This document shows, one piece after another, positions 49,054 to 57,705 of a DNA stretch of 64,000 nucleotides. Source of the DNA: JANXQG01 sp963804375 (GTDB taxonomy: Bacteria > Planctomycetota > Planctomycetia > Pirellulales > Thermoguttaceae). The notes beneath the pieces were generated by a model. The model was not told where the DNA came from. It saw only the letters and a program-made list of their open reading frames with translations, and made no database searches. A program made the position numbers and the translations under genes. The DNA lies in assembly GCA_963804375.1 (NCBI GenBank), contig CAWDQE010000007.1, positions 68,257-132,256 on the forward strand, read 5' to 3'. How positions within the stretch are numbered: the stretch's first letter is position 1; each line of letters opens with the position of its first letter.

Positions 49054-49674
49054 ATGAGTGTGGAAGCCCCCAATTCTGATGCAGACCTGTTGGACCTGAT
49101 CCGTATCGCCGGTCCACTGAGTGTTACAGAACTGGCGGATGCGATGGAAGTTACGGCGACCGCCGTGCGTCAGCGACTGACTCGGTTGATGGGCCAGTCG
49201 ATGATCGAGCGCGAGGCGATTCGCGCGGGCCGCGGCCGCCCCAAGCACCGTTACTCCCTTACTGACAAAGGGTTACGTCAAACGGGCTCGAACTTCACCG
49301 ATCTGGCCCTGGCCCTCTGGCGGGAGATTCGCGACATCGGTGACGAGAAACTGGGTCGCAACGTATTGCGGCGGATTTCGCGTGCCCTGGCCTCGGGCTA
49401 TGCGGCACAAATCCAGGGCAACACGCCGACCGAGCGACTCCAGTCGCTGGCCGAGTTGCTCAACCAGCGGCGAATCCCGGCCACCGTAGGCTCGACCGAC
49501 AACCACGCCACCCTGACGGCACATGCCTGCCCCTATCCGAATTTGGCCGAAGAGGACGGCAGTATCTGCCAGATGGAGAAAATGATGTTCTCCGAGCTCA
49601 TCGGTAACGAGTTGGAGCTGACGCAATGCCGGCTCAATGGTGGGGGGGATTGCCGATTTCAAAGCGGTTCGTGA
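49054..49674 (+). CDS. sufR: SufR-like iron-sulfur cluster regulator
   Basis: A 206-residue regulator with an N-terminal winged HTH (LSVTELADAMEVTATAVRQR) and a C-terminal domain carrying four cysteines: C159 and C172 in CPYPNLAEEDGSIC, C192 in TQCRLNG and C200 in GGDCRF. In SufR, three or four cysteines in these places hold a [4Fe-4S] cluster that sets DNA binding. The gene precedes the suf operon by 177 bases, which supports repression of it when clusters are plentiful. A DeoR/ArsR-like regulator of other function is less likely given the cysteines. Confidence 0.8.
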   Translation: MSVEAPNSDADLLDLIRIAGPLSVTELADAMEVTATAVRQRLTRLMGQSMIEREAIRAGRGRPKHRYSLTDKGLRQTGSNFTDLALALWREIRDIGDEKLGRNVLRRISRALASGYAAQIQGNTPTERLQSLAELLNQRRIPATVGSTDNHATLTAHACPYPNLAEEDGSICQMEKMMFSELIGNELELTQCRLNGGGDCRFQSGS

Positions 49675-49851
49675 AGAGCTATACTAGCGGGTTTGTTGAT
49701 CGCGAAAGCCACGTGCTGCGCCTCGTGCCTGGCCGAGGCAACGCAGGCGAGTTGCCTGCGCAGCCGACGGACGGAGGGAAAACGCCTGCGCACTGCGGAG
49801 GAGGACGCGGTCATTGCTCGCGCCACACTTCACGCAACGAGGAACGGATGC

Positions 49852-50556
49852 ATGACTCAGCCTTGGATTGAAGGACGATTTGACCCGAGTGTAATGACGA
49901 CCTCGCTGGAGCAGGCCATCAATTGGTCGCGCCAGGCGAGCCTTTGGCCGATGACCTTCGGCATCGCCTGCTGCGCCATCGAAATGATGGGGGCGGGCGC
50001 CGGCCGCTACGATCTCGACCGGTTCGGGGCCGGAGCTTTTCGGGCCAGCCCCAGACAATCGGACCTGATGATCGTCGCCGGCACGGTCAACTATAAAATG
50101 GCCAGCCGCGTCCGTCGGCTTTGGGAGCAGATGCCCGATCCGAAGTATGTCATCGCCATGGGCGGTTGTACCATCGGCGGCGGGCCGTACTTCGAATTCG
50201 GCTACAATATCGTCCCAGGCATCGACTTGATCGTGCCGGTCGACATTTACGTGCCGGGCTGCCCGCCGCGGCCGGAGTCGTTGTTGGAGGGCCTTATGCG
50301 GCTGCAGGACAAGATCCAGGGCCAAAAGATAACCCGTCCGCGGGAAGGCCAGACGCAGGCAGGATCCGCAGGCCACGAAAGGGTCCGAGAGGCGCCGCAA
50401 CCAGGCGGTTTCTGGAACCGTTGGTTCGGCCCCGGCGTGAAGTCGCCCGATGAGTTGCCATTGCCGCATCATTCGGGTTACGTCGACGTGGAAGAAACTC
50501 CGCTGGTATTTCATCAACAACAGTTCAAAACCCCAGGGAAGAAAAGCGAGACATGA
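49852..50556 (+). CDS. nuoB: NADH-quinone oxidoreductase subunit B-like protein inside the suf operon
   Basis: A 234-residue NuoB, the complex I subunit that holds cluster N2. All four cluster cysteines are present: C40 and C41 (GIACCAIEMM), C106 (MGGCTIGGG) and C137 (VPGCPPRP). The core is normal; a C-terminal extension of about 70 residues (FWNRWFGPGVKSPDELPL and on) is unusual. RBS is GAGGAA before the ATG at 49852. It overlaps sufC by four bases (ATGA). No other nuo gene is near, so it is either a displaced complex I gene or a paralogue tied to cluster assembly. Confidence 0.85.
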   Translation: MTQPWIEGRFDPSVMTTSLEQAINWSRQASLWPMTFGIACCAIEMMGAGAGRYDLDRFGAGAFRASPRQSDLMIVAGTVNYKMASRVRRLWEQMPDPKYVIAMGGCTIGGGPYFEFGYNIVPGIDLIVPVDIYVPGCPPRPESLLEGLMRLQDKIQGQKITRPREGQTQAGSAGHERVREAPQPGGFWNRWFGPGVKSPDELPLPHHSGYVDVEETPLVFHQQQFKTPGKKSET

Positions 50557-51368
50557 CCGACGTTTTGGCGATCAGCGATTTGCACGTCCAGGTGGCGGGC
50601 AAGCCGATCTTGAAGGGAGTCAGCCTCCTGATTCGTCGTGGCGAAATCCACGCCTTGATGGGTCCCAACGGCTCGGGCAAGAGCACGTTGGGATTCGCCA
50701 TCATGGGACATCCGGGCTACGAAGTCACCGCTGGCCGGATCGAGTTGAACGGCGAGGATCTGCTGGCCATGGAGCCGCACGAGCGGGCCCGAGCCGGCTT
50801 ATTCCTTGCCTTTCAGCGGCCGGTGGCGATTTCGGGCGTGAAGATGGCCGACTTCCTTCGCCACGCCGTGACCAACGTCCGCCGGCCCAACCGCAAGGAG
50901 GGCGAAGAGCTGATCCCGATGCGGGAATTCCGCAAGGAGCTCCGCGAGAAGATGGACAGCCTGAAAGTCGATCAGGAGTTCGCGCGCCGCTATGTGAACG
51001 ACGGTTTTTCCGGCGGCGAGTCGAAGCGGGCCGAGATCTTGCAGATGGCCATGTTGCGGCCGAAGTTCGCCGTGCTCGACGAGACCGACAGCGGCCTGGA
51101 CGTCGACGCCGTGCGCCTGGCCAGCGAGAGCATCGCCAAGATCGGCGGCCACGAGATGGGCATCCTGATCATCACGCACCACGAACAGTTGCTGGAATAC
51201 AATCAACCGCACTTCACCCACGTGATGCTTGGCGGCCGGATCGTGGAAACGGGCGGGCCGGAGTTGGCGATCGAACTGCACAAGCAGGGCTATGACCGCG
51301 TCCGCGCCGCCCACCCGGATGTCCTGGCCGACGAAGCCGCGCTGGCCGTAACGGCGAGTGCCGGTTGA
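50553..51368 (+). CDS. sufC: Fe-S cluster assembly ATPase SufC
   Basis: A 271-residue ABC ATPase of the SufBCD scaffold. Walker A GPNGSGKST (residues 37-45), signature FSGGESKR and Walker B FAVLDETDSGLDVDA are all intact, and the LITHHEQLLEY block is specific to SufC. It is coupled to nuoB by the ATGA overlap. A 104-base gap separates it from sufB. Confidence 0.96.
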   Translation: MTDVLAISDLHVQVAGKPILKGVSLLIRRGEIHALMGPNGSGKSTLGFAIMGHPGYEVTAGRIELNGEDLLAMEPHERARAGLFLAFQRPVAISGVKMADFLRHAVTNVRRPNRKEGEELIPMREFRKELREKMDSLKVDQEFARRYVNDGFSGGESKRAEILQMAMLRPKFAVLDETDSGLDVDAVRLASESIAKIGGHEMGILIITHHEQLLEYNQPHFTHVMLGGRIVETGGPELAIELHKQGYDRVRAAHPDVLADEAALAVTASAG

Positions 51369-51472
51369 ACTACGAAGCACGGAATTCGATATTCGAATTT
51401 CGGATCTTTACCTTTACTTAGGAGCGAGGCTCCGCCGGCTTTTACAGGCCTTCCCGGAGTCTCGGCACTTTG

Positions 51473-52885
51473 ATGGCAACGGATACCAAAACCCGCCCAG
51501 AGGATATGCTGGGCGAAATCAATAAATACGATTTCCGCAACGACGAGCACTACGTGTTCAAGGCCCGCAAGGGACTCGACCGGAAGATCGTCGCGGAGAT
51601 CTCGGAAATGAAGGGCGAGCCGCAGTGGATGCGGGAGTTTCGCCTCAAGAGCCTGGATATTTTCAATGCCAAGCCCATGCCGCTGTGGGGTGGGCAGATC
51701 GGCATCAATTTCCAGGACGTGTACTATTATCTCAAGCCCACCGAAAACCAGAGCAAGTCCTGGGAAGACGTGCCGGCGGAGATCAAGAACACCTTCGACA
51801 AGCTGGGGATTCCCGAGGCCGAAAAGAAGTACCTTTCCGGCGTGAAGGCCCAGTACGAGAGCGAGGTCGTCTACGGTTCGCTCCGCGAGGACCTGGCGAA
51901 GCAGGGCGTGATCTTCACCGACACCGATTCGGCCCTCCGCGAGCATCCGGACCTGCTCCGCGAGTATTTCAGCACGATCATCCCGCCGACCGACAACAAG
52001 TTCGCCGCCTTGAATTCGGCGGTGTGGTCGGGCGGCTCCTTCGTCTACGTGCCCAAGGGCGTGAAAATCGATTTCCCCTTGCAGGCCTATTTCCGCATCA
52101 ACGCGGCCAACATGGGCCAGTTCGAGCGGACGCTGATCATCGTCGATGAAGGCGCCCAGGTGCATTACGTGGAAGGCTGCACGGCCCCCATGTACAGCAC
52201 CGAAAGCCTGCATTCGGCCGTGGTCGAGGTGATCGCCAAACGCGGCTCCCGCGTCCGTTATACGACCATCCAGAACTGGGCCAACAATATCTATAATCTG
52301 GTGACCAAGCGGGCCGTGGCCCACGCCGATTCACTCGTGGAATGGGTCGACGGCAACCTCGGCAGCCGCTTGACGATGAAGTACCCGGCCATCTACATGA
52401 TCGAGCCGGGCGCCCGCGGCGAGGTGCTTTCCGTGGCCTTCGCCTCGCACGGCCAGCACCAGGACGCGGGGGCCAAGGTGGTCCACTGCGCCCCGCACAC
52501 TTCCAGCCGCATCGTCTCGAAGTCGATCTCCAAGAACGGTGGCCGGGCCAGCTACCGCGGCCTCTGCAAAGTCATGCCGGGAGCGAAGAAGTCGAAGTCG
52601 AACGTCGTCTGCGATGCCTTGATCCTCGATCCCCAGAGCCGCAGCGACACTTATCCCTACCTCGAGATCGAAGAGCAGGACGTGATGATCGGCCACGAGG
52701 CCAGCGTCTCGCGCATCGACGAAGAGCAGTTGTTCTACCTTGCCAGCCGCGGACTGAGCGAAGCCGAGGCCTCGACGATGATCGTCAGCGGGTTCATCGA
52801 GCCTTTGGTCAAGGAACTGCCGATGGAATACGCGTTGGAGATGAACCGCCTGATCGAGCTGCAAATGGAGGGGACCGTCGGATAG
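51473..52885 (+). CDS. sufB: Fe-S cluster assembly protein SufB
   Basis: A 470-residue SufB, the scaffold subunit on which the new cluster forms. Words specific to the family: AALNSAVWSGGSFVYVPKGV, VDEGAQVHYVEGCTAPMY, GARGEVLSVAFASHGQHQDA and SRGLSEAEASTMIVSGFIEP. The ATG at 51473 follows an in-frame TTG, which is not needed. It is followed by sufD after four bases. Confidence 0.96.
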   Translation: MATDTKTRPEDMLGEINKYDFRNDEHYVFKARKGLDRKIVAEISEMKGEPQWMREFRLKSLDIFNAKPMPLWGGQIGINFQDVYYYLKPTENQSKSWEDVPAEIKNTFDKLGIPEAEKKYLSGVKAQYESEVVYGSLREDLAKQGVIFTDTDSALREHPDLLREYFSTIIPPTDNKFAALNSAVWSGGSFVYVPKGVKIDFPLQAYFRINAANMGQFERTLIIVDEGAQVHYVEGCTAPMYSTESLHSAVVEVIAKRGSRVRYTTIQNWANNIYNLVTKRAVAHADSLVEWVDGNLGSRLTMKYPAIYMIEPGARGEVLSVAFASHGQHQDAGAKVVHCAPHTSSRIVSKSISKNGGRASYRGLCKVMPGAKKSKSNVVCDALILDPQSRSDTYPYLEIEEQDVMIGHEASVSRIDEEQLFYLASRGLSEAEASTMIVSGFIEPLVKELPMEYALEMNRLIELQMEGTVG

Positions 52886-52889
52886 TACG

Positions 52890-54251
52890 ATGACCAGAAC
52901 CCTTGCCACCGGACTTAACCAAGAGGCATTCGAGGCGTTTCTTTCCTCGCGATTGGAGCCTCCCTGGCTGACCGACCTGAGGCGGAGTTCCTGGAAGGCT
53001 TTCCAGGATCTGCCGCTGCCGCACGACCAGCCGCCGACCGCTGCGCGGCGCCCGCCGTTGCAGGAAGAATGGCGGCGGACCGATATCCGTCGCTTCCGCT
53101 TCGAGAATTTCCCGCTCCCCAATCACGCGCGCGAGACAGCACCGGCGGAAGCAGGCGGGACGCCTGCGCCACAACCGCTGTTGACGGCGGGCGTCGATTT
53201 GGCGGGCCAGGCGTGGGCCGTCGACAGCCGCCCGGACCGCAGCCGGTTGGATGCCGGTCTGGCGGCGCGCGGCGTGCTCTTCGGCAGCCTGGACGAGCTG
53301 GTCCGGCAGCAAGGCCCGCGGATCGAGCCCTACTTGTTGACCCGCGCCGTCGACCCGCTGTACGACAAGTTCTCCGCGTTGCACGCGGCCTGCTGGTCGG
53401 GCGGAATGTTTCTCTACGTGCCCAAGGGCGTGGTGATCGACCGCCCGCTGCACATGTTCTCTGCCCTGTCGGCGGGGTGCAGCGATTTCGGTCACGCGCT
53501 GATTGTCTTGGAAGAAGGCGCCGAGGCCACGGTGCTGGCCGAGACTGCCAGCAGCGATGCGACGGCCGCGGCCTTGCACTGCGGCGCGGTCGAGATTCTC
53601 GTCGGCCGCGGCGCCCGGTTGCGTTACGTGAATTTGCAGAATTGGGGCAGCGGCGTCTGGCACTTCGCCCATCAGAAGGCCTTGGTCGGCCGCGATGCCT
53701 CCCTGCAATGGACGATCGGCGCCTTGGGCGGCCGCCTGGCCAAAGTGAATCAGCATGTTGCCCTGGTCGGCGAAGGGGCCCATGCCCAGGTGAACGGCGT
53801 GATGTTCACCGACGGCACGCAGCACCTCTCCTACCATACGCTCCAGCACCATGAGGTGCCGCACTGCACGAGCGATCTGCTCTACAAGGGCGCCTTGCAG
53901 GGCGAGTCGCGGATTGTCTGGCGGGGCATGATCAAGGTCGATCGCGACGCCCAGAAGACCGACGGCTATCAGCGGGACGACAATTTGATTCTCAGCGAGT
54001 CGGCCCGGGCCGACTCGATCCCGGGGCTGGAAATCGAGGCCGATGACGTGAAGTGTTCGCACGGGGCCACGGCCGGACGGGTCGACGACGAGCAGGTGTT
54101 TTACGCCCAGTCCCGCGGCCTGACCCGCCAAGAGGCAATCCGCATGATTGTCGCCGGCTTCTTCCAGCAGGTCTTCGATCGCATCACGGTCGAGAACGTC
54201 CGTCAGGCGCTGGGCCAGGCGATCGGGCGAAGGGTGCGGGAATATGAGTGA
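52890..54251 (+). CDS. sufD: Fe-S cluster assembly protein SufD
   Basis: A 453-residue SufD, partner of SufB. Family words: HAACWSGGMFLYVPKGVVID, HALIVLEEGAEATVLAE, YKGALQGESRIVWRGMIKVD and SRGLTRQEAIRMIVAGFFQQ. The N-terminal third is poorly conserved, as usual. Around residues 84-97 a Pro/Ala/Gly peptide (ETAPAEAGGTPAPQP) is encoded by a palindromic repeat. The end overlaps the Rieske gene by eight bases. Confidence 0.94.
   Translation: MTRTLATGLNQEAFEAFLSSRLEPPWLTDLRRSSWKAFQDLPLPHDQPPTAARRPPLQEEWRRTDIRRFRFENFPLPNHARETAPAEAGGTPAPQPLLTAGVDLAGQAWAVDSRPDRSRLDAGLAARGVLFGSLDELVRQQGPRIEPYLLTRAVDPLYDKFSALHAACWSGGMFLYVPKGVVIDRPLHMFSALSAGCSDFGHALIVLEEGAEATVLAETASSDATAAALHCGAVEILVGRGARLRYVNLQNWGSGVWHFAHQKALVGRDASLQWTIGALGGRLAKVNQHVALVGEGAHAQVNGVMFTDGTQHLSYHTLQHHEVPHCTSDLLYKGALQGESRIVWRGMIKVDRDAQKTDGYQRDDNLILSESARADSIPGLEIEADDVKCSHGATAGRVDDEQVFYAQSRGLTRQEAIRMIVAGFFQQVFDRITVENVRQALGQAIGRRVREYE
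53141..53180. repeat. GCAGGCGGGACGCCTGC palindrome inside sufD
   Basis: GCAGGCG, GGA, CGCCTGC (53151-53167) is a perfect hairpin, read in frame as AGGTPA within sufD. Similar GCAGGC...GCCTGC pairs occur near 49745-49768 before nuoB. Confidence 0.6.
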
Positions 54252-54585
54252 TTTCGTGCCGGTCTGCAAGCTCGGCGACGTGCCGGACCCGGGCAAGCAA
54301 GTGGTGGAAGTCGGCGAGCGGTACGTGGTGTTGTTCCACGTCGACGGCCGGTTTTACGCCCTGGACGACGTGTGCACGCACGACGGCGGCCCGCTGGGCG
54401 AGGGCTTTCTTGAAGGATATACGATCGCCTGTCCGCGGCACGGGGCCAAGTTCGACATTCGCGACGGCCGCGTGCTTTGTATGCCGGCGACTTGTGGCAC
54501 GCCTTCGCATGAAGTCAAGCTGGAAGGCGACGAGGTGTTTGTGAAGATCGTCGAGCGGCCGAAAAAAAAGCACGTAGGGGGTTGA
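54244..54585 (+). CDS. Rieske-type [2Fe-2S] ferredoxin of the suf operon
   Basis: A 113-residue soluble Rieske protein. Cluster ligands are C44 and H46 (CTHDGG) and C63 and H66 (CPRHGAKFD). It resembles the ferredoxin component of aromatic dioxygenases (NirD/BphF type) and is found in several suf operons, where it may supply electrons or be a client. The start overlaps the sufD stop, showing translational coupling. Confidence 0.92.
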   Translation: MSDFVPVCKLGDVPDPGKQVVEVGERYVVLFHVDGRFYALDDVCTHDGGPLGEGFLEGYTIACPRHGAKFDIRDGRVLCMPATCGTPSHEVKLEGDEVFVKIVERPKKKHVGG

Positions 54586-54617
54586 TGTATCCGGCACACG
54601 GAGTGTGCCGGATACAT
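54585..54617. repeat. Perfect 15-bp hairpin between Rieske gene and sufT
   Basis: ATGTATCCGGCACAC, GGA, GTGTGCCGGATACAT. The first arm begins at the last base of the Rieske stop codon. It has no U-run and lies inside the operon, so it may set the relative amount of SufT or be a mobile palindrome; it does not look like a full terminator. Confidence 0.8.
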
Positions 54618-54628
54618 GGAGAACGACT

Positions 54629-54943
54629 ATGCCTATCCAGGAAGAAACGGTTTATTCGGCATTGAAGCAGGTCCGCGACCCGGAGTTGATGGTCAATGTG
54701 GTTGACCTGGGCTTGATCTACGGGATTGCCGTGGAAGAAGCGGGCGAGAAGACGAACTTGGGGGTGATGATGACGATGACCACGCCCGCCTGTCCCTATG
54801 GCCCGCAGTTGGTGGCCGACGTCCGCGACACCTTGATGGCGCTGGACGGCGCGGGCGAGGTGAAGGTCGAGGTCACGCTCTCTCCACCCTGGTCGCCCGA
54901 GATGATGACCGAGGCCGGGCGGGACGAACTGGGGATGTTTTGA
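54629..54943 (+). CDS. sufT: SufT-type MIP18/DUF59 iron-sulfur protein
   Basis: A 104-residue DUF59 protein. Motifs are the DPE box (QVRDPELMVNVVDLGLIY), the conserved Cys in MTTPACPYGPQL and the LSPPWSPEMMT end. SufT helps cluster maturation, especially when demand is high. It is the last gene of the suf operon; the next gene converges with no gap. The operon lacks sufS and sufE/U, so the cysteine desulfurase must be elsewhere. Confidence 0.9.
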   Translation: MPIQEETVYSALKQVRDPELMVNVVDLGLIYGIAVEEAGEKTNLGVMMTMTTPACPYGPQLVADVRDTLMALDGAGEVKVEVTLSPPWSPEMMTEAGRDELGMF

Positions 54944-56476
54944 CTACTCTTCGGCCACCGCTTCCCCCGCAACCGACGCCTGCCCGCCCTTCTCGGCGAC
55001 ATCGAGCAAGGTCAAGACGACAACATATCCGGGGAAGAAATTCGCCGAGCCGACGGGCTTGCTGAGCACGGGCTTGGCTTCCGCCTTGCTGTAAAGAGAA
55101 AAGGCGCCTTCGTTGAGATCCGCGCTGCGAATCTGCCCGTACGGCAAGACCTCGACGGGGCCGCTGGCAAGACCCAACATCTTCGCGCGGCGGAATTGCA
55201 GGCCCTGGGGCAGGAAGGCCACGTCGCCCATCCAGGGCACGGTTTGGCCGGCCCGCAAGTCGTCGAGCATGCGCTGGGCTATCATCTTGGCGACGTGGTC
55301 GCGAAGCTCGTCGAGATCCGCGTCCACGTTCTGCACCTTCGCCGAATAACGGATCGTGGCCCGAGCGGCTCGAAAGGTCAGCGTCAATCGGGTCCCGATA
55401 TATGAGCCTTTGTAGAACATTCGCGTGGCGAGATACGTGAATTCCGTGATCTCGTCGTACAGGAGGCGGACCTCGTCGCGGCCCCGGCGGCGGGTCAGGC
55501 CCAGCTCGTAGCAGCGGAAGCGGTAACGCCCGAAGATCATGCCCAACAGCAACGACGGTGCCGCGGCGGCCAGCAGGAGCACGCCCACGAGTAGCGTATC
55601 GCGATCGAACAACAGCGCCGCGCCTAGCCCGATGGCCACAATCGCCAAGCCGAGCCCCAGCCAGAAACCTTCGTTCCGGCGGCGTTCGAAAAGCAGGCGG
55701 CCCATGCCCGATGCGCCGGGGGTCGGCTCGGGCCGACCGCCGGAAGTGCCGCGCTGGTGATCGACCCACTCGGTCAGGAGCGAGGCCAGCACCGAGGCAT
55801 TCTTGGAATCGGGACTGATCTTCACCGCCGGTTCGTCCTGCCCCCGCCGCCACAGACAGATCTTGCCGTCGAAAACCGCGACCTTGTCGATTTCGAGAAA
55901 GGGCAAGGTTTCCACCGTCCGCCCGCGGGTAACCGAGAGCTGCATGGCGGCGAGAGTCCAGCCTTCGCCTTCCAATGTCGCGCCGCCGGCCAGGCCGGCG
56001 GCGGTCCGCTGCTTCAGGTCTTCAACTACCCGGTCGATGAGTGCGGCCAAGGGGTCGACGCCGTTGACGGCTAGGCGATTGGTCATGCACATCGGCCGGT
56101 CGCTGCTGGCAGTCCAGACCTCGAAACGGCGGACGACTCCCTTGAGAATCCCGGCGGAATACTTCGACGTCTGCTTGAGGCGCACGGCGACAACCTGGGA
56201 ATCCTGCACCTCGATGTCCGCAGGACCGCCGCACCAGAGAAAGCCGCTGCCGGTGTCGATCACCGAGCGCTCGGCCGCCCTCTGCCGGGCAACTTGAAAT
56301 TCGTTGGCAACCAGCAGAAAGACGGCAAGGCCGCCGATGATCACGCCCGGCAGGGTGCCATCCGGCGCAAAGGCGGCCAAGGCGATTCCGCCCATCAGGG
56401 CAAGAACGCCAAGGATGCGAAAGAAGTGTTTCAGCCAACCGTATTCCTGATGGTTGACCGGAATCCCGCCTGCCAC
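54944..56476 (-). CDS. Four-helix membrane protein of unknown function
   Basis: A 510-residue protein with two membrane hairpins: residues about 17-58 (FFRILGVLALMGGIALAAF, VIIGGLAVFLLVA) and about 270-315 (FWLGLGLAIVAIGLGAALLF, VGVLLLAAAAPSLLLGMIFG). The soluble parts are beta-rich and look like pleckstrin-like (bPH) modules, e.g. YELGLTRRRGRDEVRLLYDE followed by ITEFTYLATRMFYKGSY. No enzyme motif. It converges with sufT and is divergent from the WXG-like cassette, 197 bases away, so it could belong to that system. Confidence 0.7.
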   Translation of the reverse strand: MAGGIPVNHQEYGWLKHFFRILGVLALMGGIALAAFAPDGTLPGVIIGGLAVFLLVANEFQVARQRAAERSVIDTGSGFLWCGGPADIEVQDSQVVAVRLKQTSKYSAGILKGVVRRFEVWTASSDRPMCMTNRLAVNGVDPLAALIDRVVEDLKQRTAAGLAGGATLEGEGWTLAAMQLSVTRGRTVETLPFLEIDKVAVFDGKICLWRRGQDEPAVKISPDSKNASVLASLLTEWVDHQRGTSGGRPEPTPGASGMGRLLFERRRNEGFWLGLGLAIVAIGLGAALLFDRDTLLVGVLLLAAAAPSLLLGMIFGRYRFRCYELGLTRRRGRDEVRLLYDEITEFTYLATRMFYKGSYIGTRLTLTFRAARATIRYSAKVQNVDADLDELRDHVAKMIAQRMLDDLRAGQTVPWMGDVAFLPQGLQFRRAKMLGLASGPVEVLPYGQIRSADLNEGAFSLYSKAEAKPVLSKPVGSANFFPGYVVVLTLLDVAEKGGQASVAGEAVAEE

Positions 56477-56673
56477 ACGCTTTCTCCGGAGGCCTGAACC
56501 AGATCATTTCACGATAGCAAGCGGGCCATGAACTGGCAAGGGCCGCCGGTTTCGCACCAGCGGGATCTATCATTCGACTGTACGGGCGAGACCACGCTGC
56601 TGCCGCTCGTCACGGGCTGTTTGACAACCTCCTCCCCGCGCTTTACAATCCACGCTTAATCTGGAGAGTTTCC

Positions 56674-56946
56674 ATGCCTCAAGCCATTGTCGATCCCGAA
56701 GAACTGCGGCGGTTCGCCCAGAGTCTCAGGAAGTTCAGCAGCGATATGCAGGAACGCGTCACTTCGTTGGGGGCCCAGATGGCGGCCCTGGAACGGACCT
56801 GGCGGGACCAGGAACAAAAGAAATTCGCCGAAGAGTTCGAGCAGCACATGCGAACCATTCAGCGCTTCGTCGAAGTCATCGAACACCATGTTCCCTACTT
56901 GCAGCGCAAGGCCGAAATCATCGACGAGTATCTCCAGCAGCGTTAG
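56674..56946 (+). CDS. WXG100-like small helical protein
   Basis: A 90-residue, all-helical protein with the WXG100 layout: helix, turn around LERTWRDQEQKKFAEEF (Trp at residue about 43), helix. The glycine of the W-x-G turn is replaced by Asp, as in other planctomycete members. WXG100 proteins are secreted as dimers by type VII-like systems with an FtsK/EssC ATPase. It is the first of four tightly packed genes ending in such an ATPase. No signal peptide. Confidence 0.75.
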   Translation: MPQAIVDPEELRRFAQSLRKFSSDMQERVTSLGAQMAALERTWRDQEQKKFAEEFEQHMRTIQRFVEVIEHHVPYLQRKAEIIDEYLQQR

Positions 56947-56955
56947 GCGCGAATC

Positions 56956-57705
56956 ATGGGCCAGGCCCGACTTACGAGGATCGATGCCGTCGAGGAGATG
57001 TCCGCCGCGGTCGACGCTTTCCGCAACGAGGCCACCGCGGCCTTGGAAATGCTCGACATGGAGATCCGCCGCGCCCTGGAGTGGATCCATCACGATCGCC
57101 ATGAATACTGGAACCACCAGGTCCGCCGCGGTTGGGAACGCATCACCGAGGCCCGCGTGCAGCTTCAGCAAGCGATGACGGCCCGGCGCATCGGCGAGCA
57201 TGATCCGGCTTGCATCGACGAGAAGAAGGCCCTGGCCCGCGCCAAGCAGCGGTTGGAAGTTGCCCAAGAAAAAGTCGAGGCCGTACGGCACTTTGCCCGC
57301 GCAATCGACCGTGCAGTGGATGAGTATCGGGGGGCACGGACACCCCTTTCCAGTTGGCTGGAATCGGAGGCCCCGAAGGCCCTGGCAACCCTGCGGCGGA
57401 TGATGGATCATCTGGAGGGCTATCTGGCCGTGCACGCTTCGGGCGGCGAAGCGGCCGGCGTGATGGGGAGCGGGGACAAGGGAGAGGATCGAGGGGAGAG
57501 GGGAGAGAGGAGAGGGGAGAAGGGCGATGGTTCGGCCAGCCTGCCCCCAGCGAGCGATTCTGCGAACGACATAGACCAGACGCATACACTCCCCCCTCTC
57601 CCCTCCCCCCTCCCCCTTCTTTCCTCCCCGCTCCCTGCCCCTGACGGCGCAACCGTCAATTCCGGCGCCACCGGCCCGGTAGATCCGGCAGGAGGCGCAC
57701 CGTGA
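56956..57705 (+). CDS. Coiled-coil protein of the WXG-like/FtsK cassette
   Basis: A 249-residue protein nine bases after the WXG-like gene. Residues 1-160 are predicted coiled coil (AVDAFRNEATAALEMLDMEI, KALARAKQRLEVAQEKVEAV). The remaining 90 residues are low complexity, Gly/Glu/Arg then Pro/Ser/Leu-rich, encoded by a purine-rich then pyrimidine-rich repeat. Several polymorphic-toxin and WXG operons have a similar helical protein between the WXG proteins. Function unknown; probably an adaptor or substrate. The end overlaps the next gene by four bases. Confidence 0.65.
   Translation: MGQARLTRIDAVEEMSAAVDAFRNEATAALEMLDMEIRRALEWIHHDRHEYWNHQVRRGWERITEARVQLQQAMTARRIGEHDPACIDEKKALARAKQRLEVAQEKVEAVRHFARAIDRAVDEYRGARTPLSSWLESEAPKALATLRRMMDHLEGYLAVHASGGEAAGVMGSGDKGEDRGERGERRGEKGDGSASLPPASDSANDIDQTHTLPPLPSPLPLLSSPLPAPDGATVNSGATGPVDPAGGAP
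57464..57640. repeat. Purine-rich/pyrimidine-rich inverted element inside a coding gene
   Basis: GGGGAGAGGGGAGAGAGGAG (57493-57512) and downstream CTCTCCCCTCCCCCCTCCCC (57597-57616) can pair. The intervening bases code for PASDSANDIDQTHTL. The frame is open throughout, giving GERGERRGEKG then LPPLPSPLPLLSSPLPAP. Related to 2373-2527. Confidence 0.7.
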
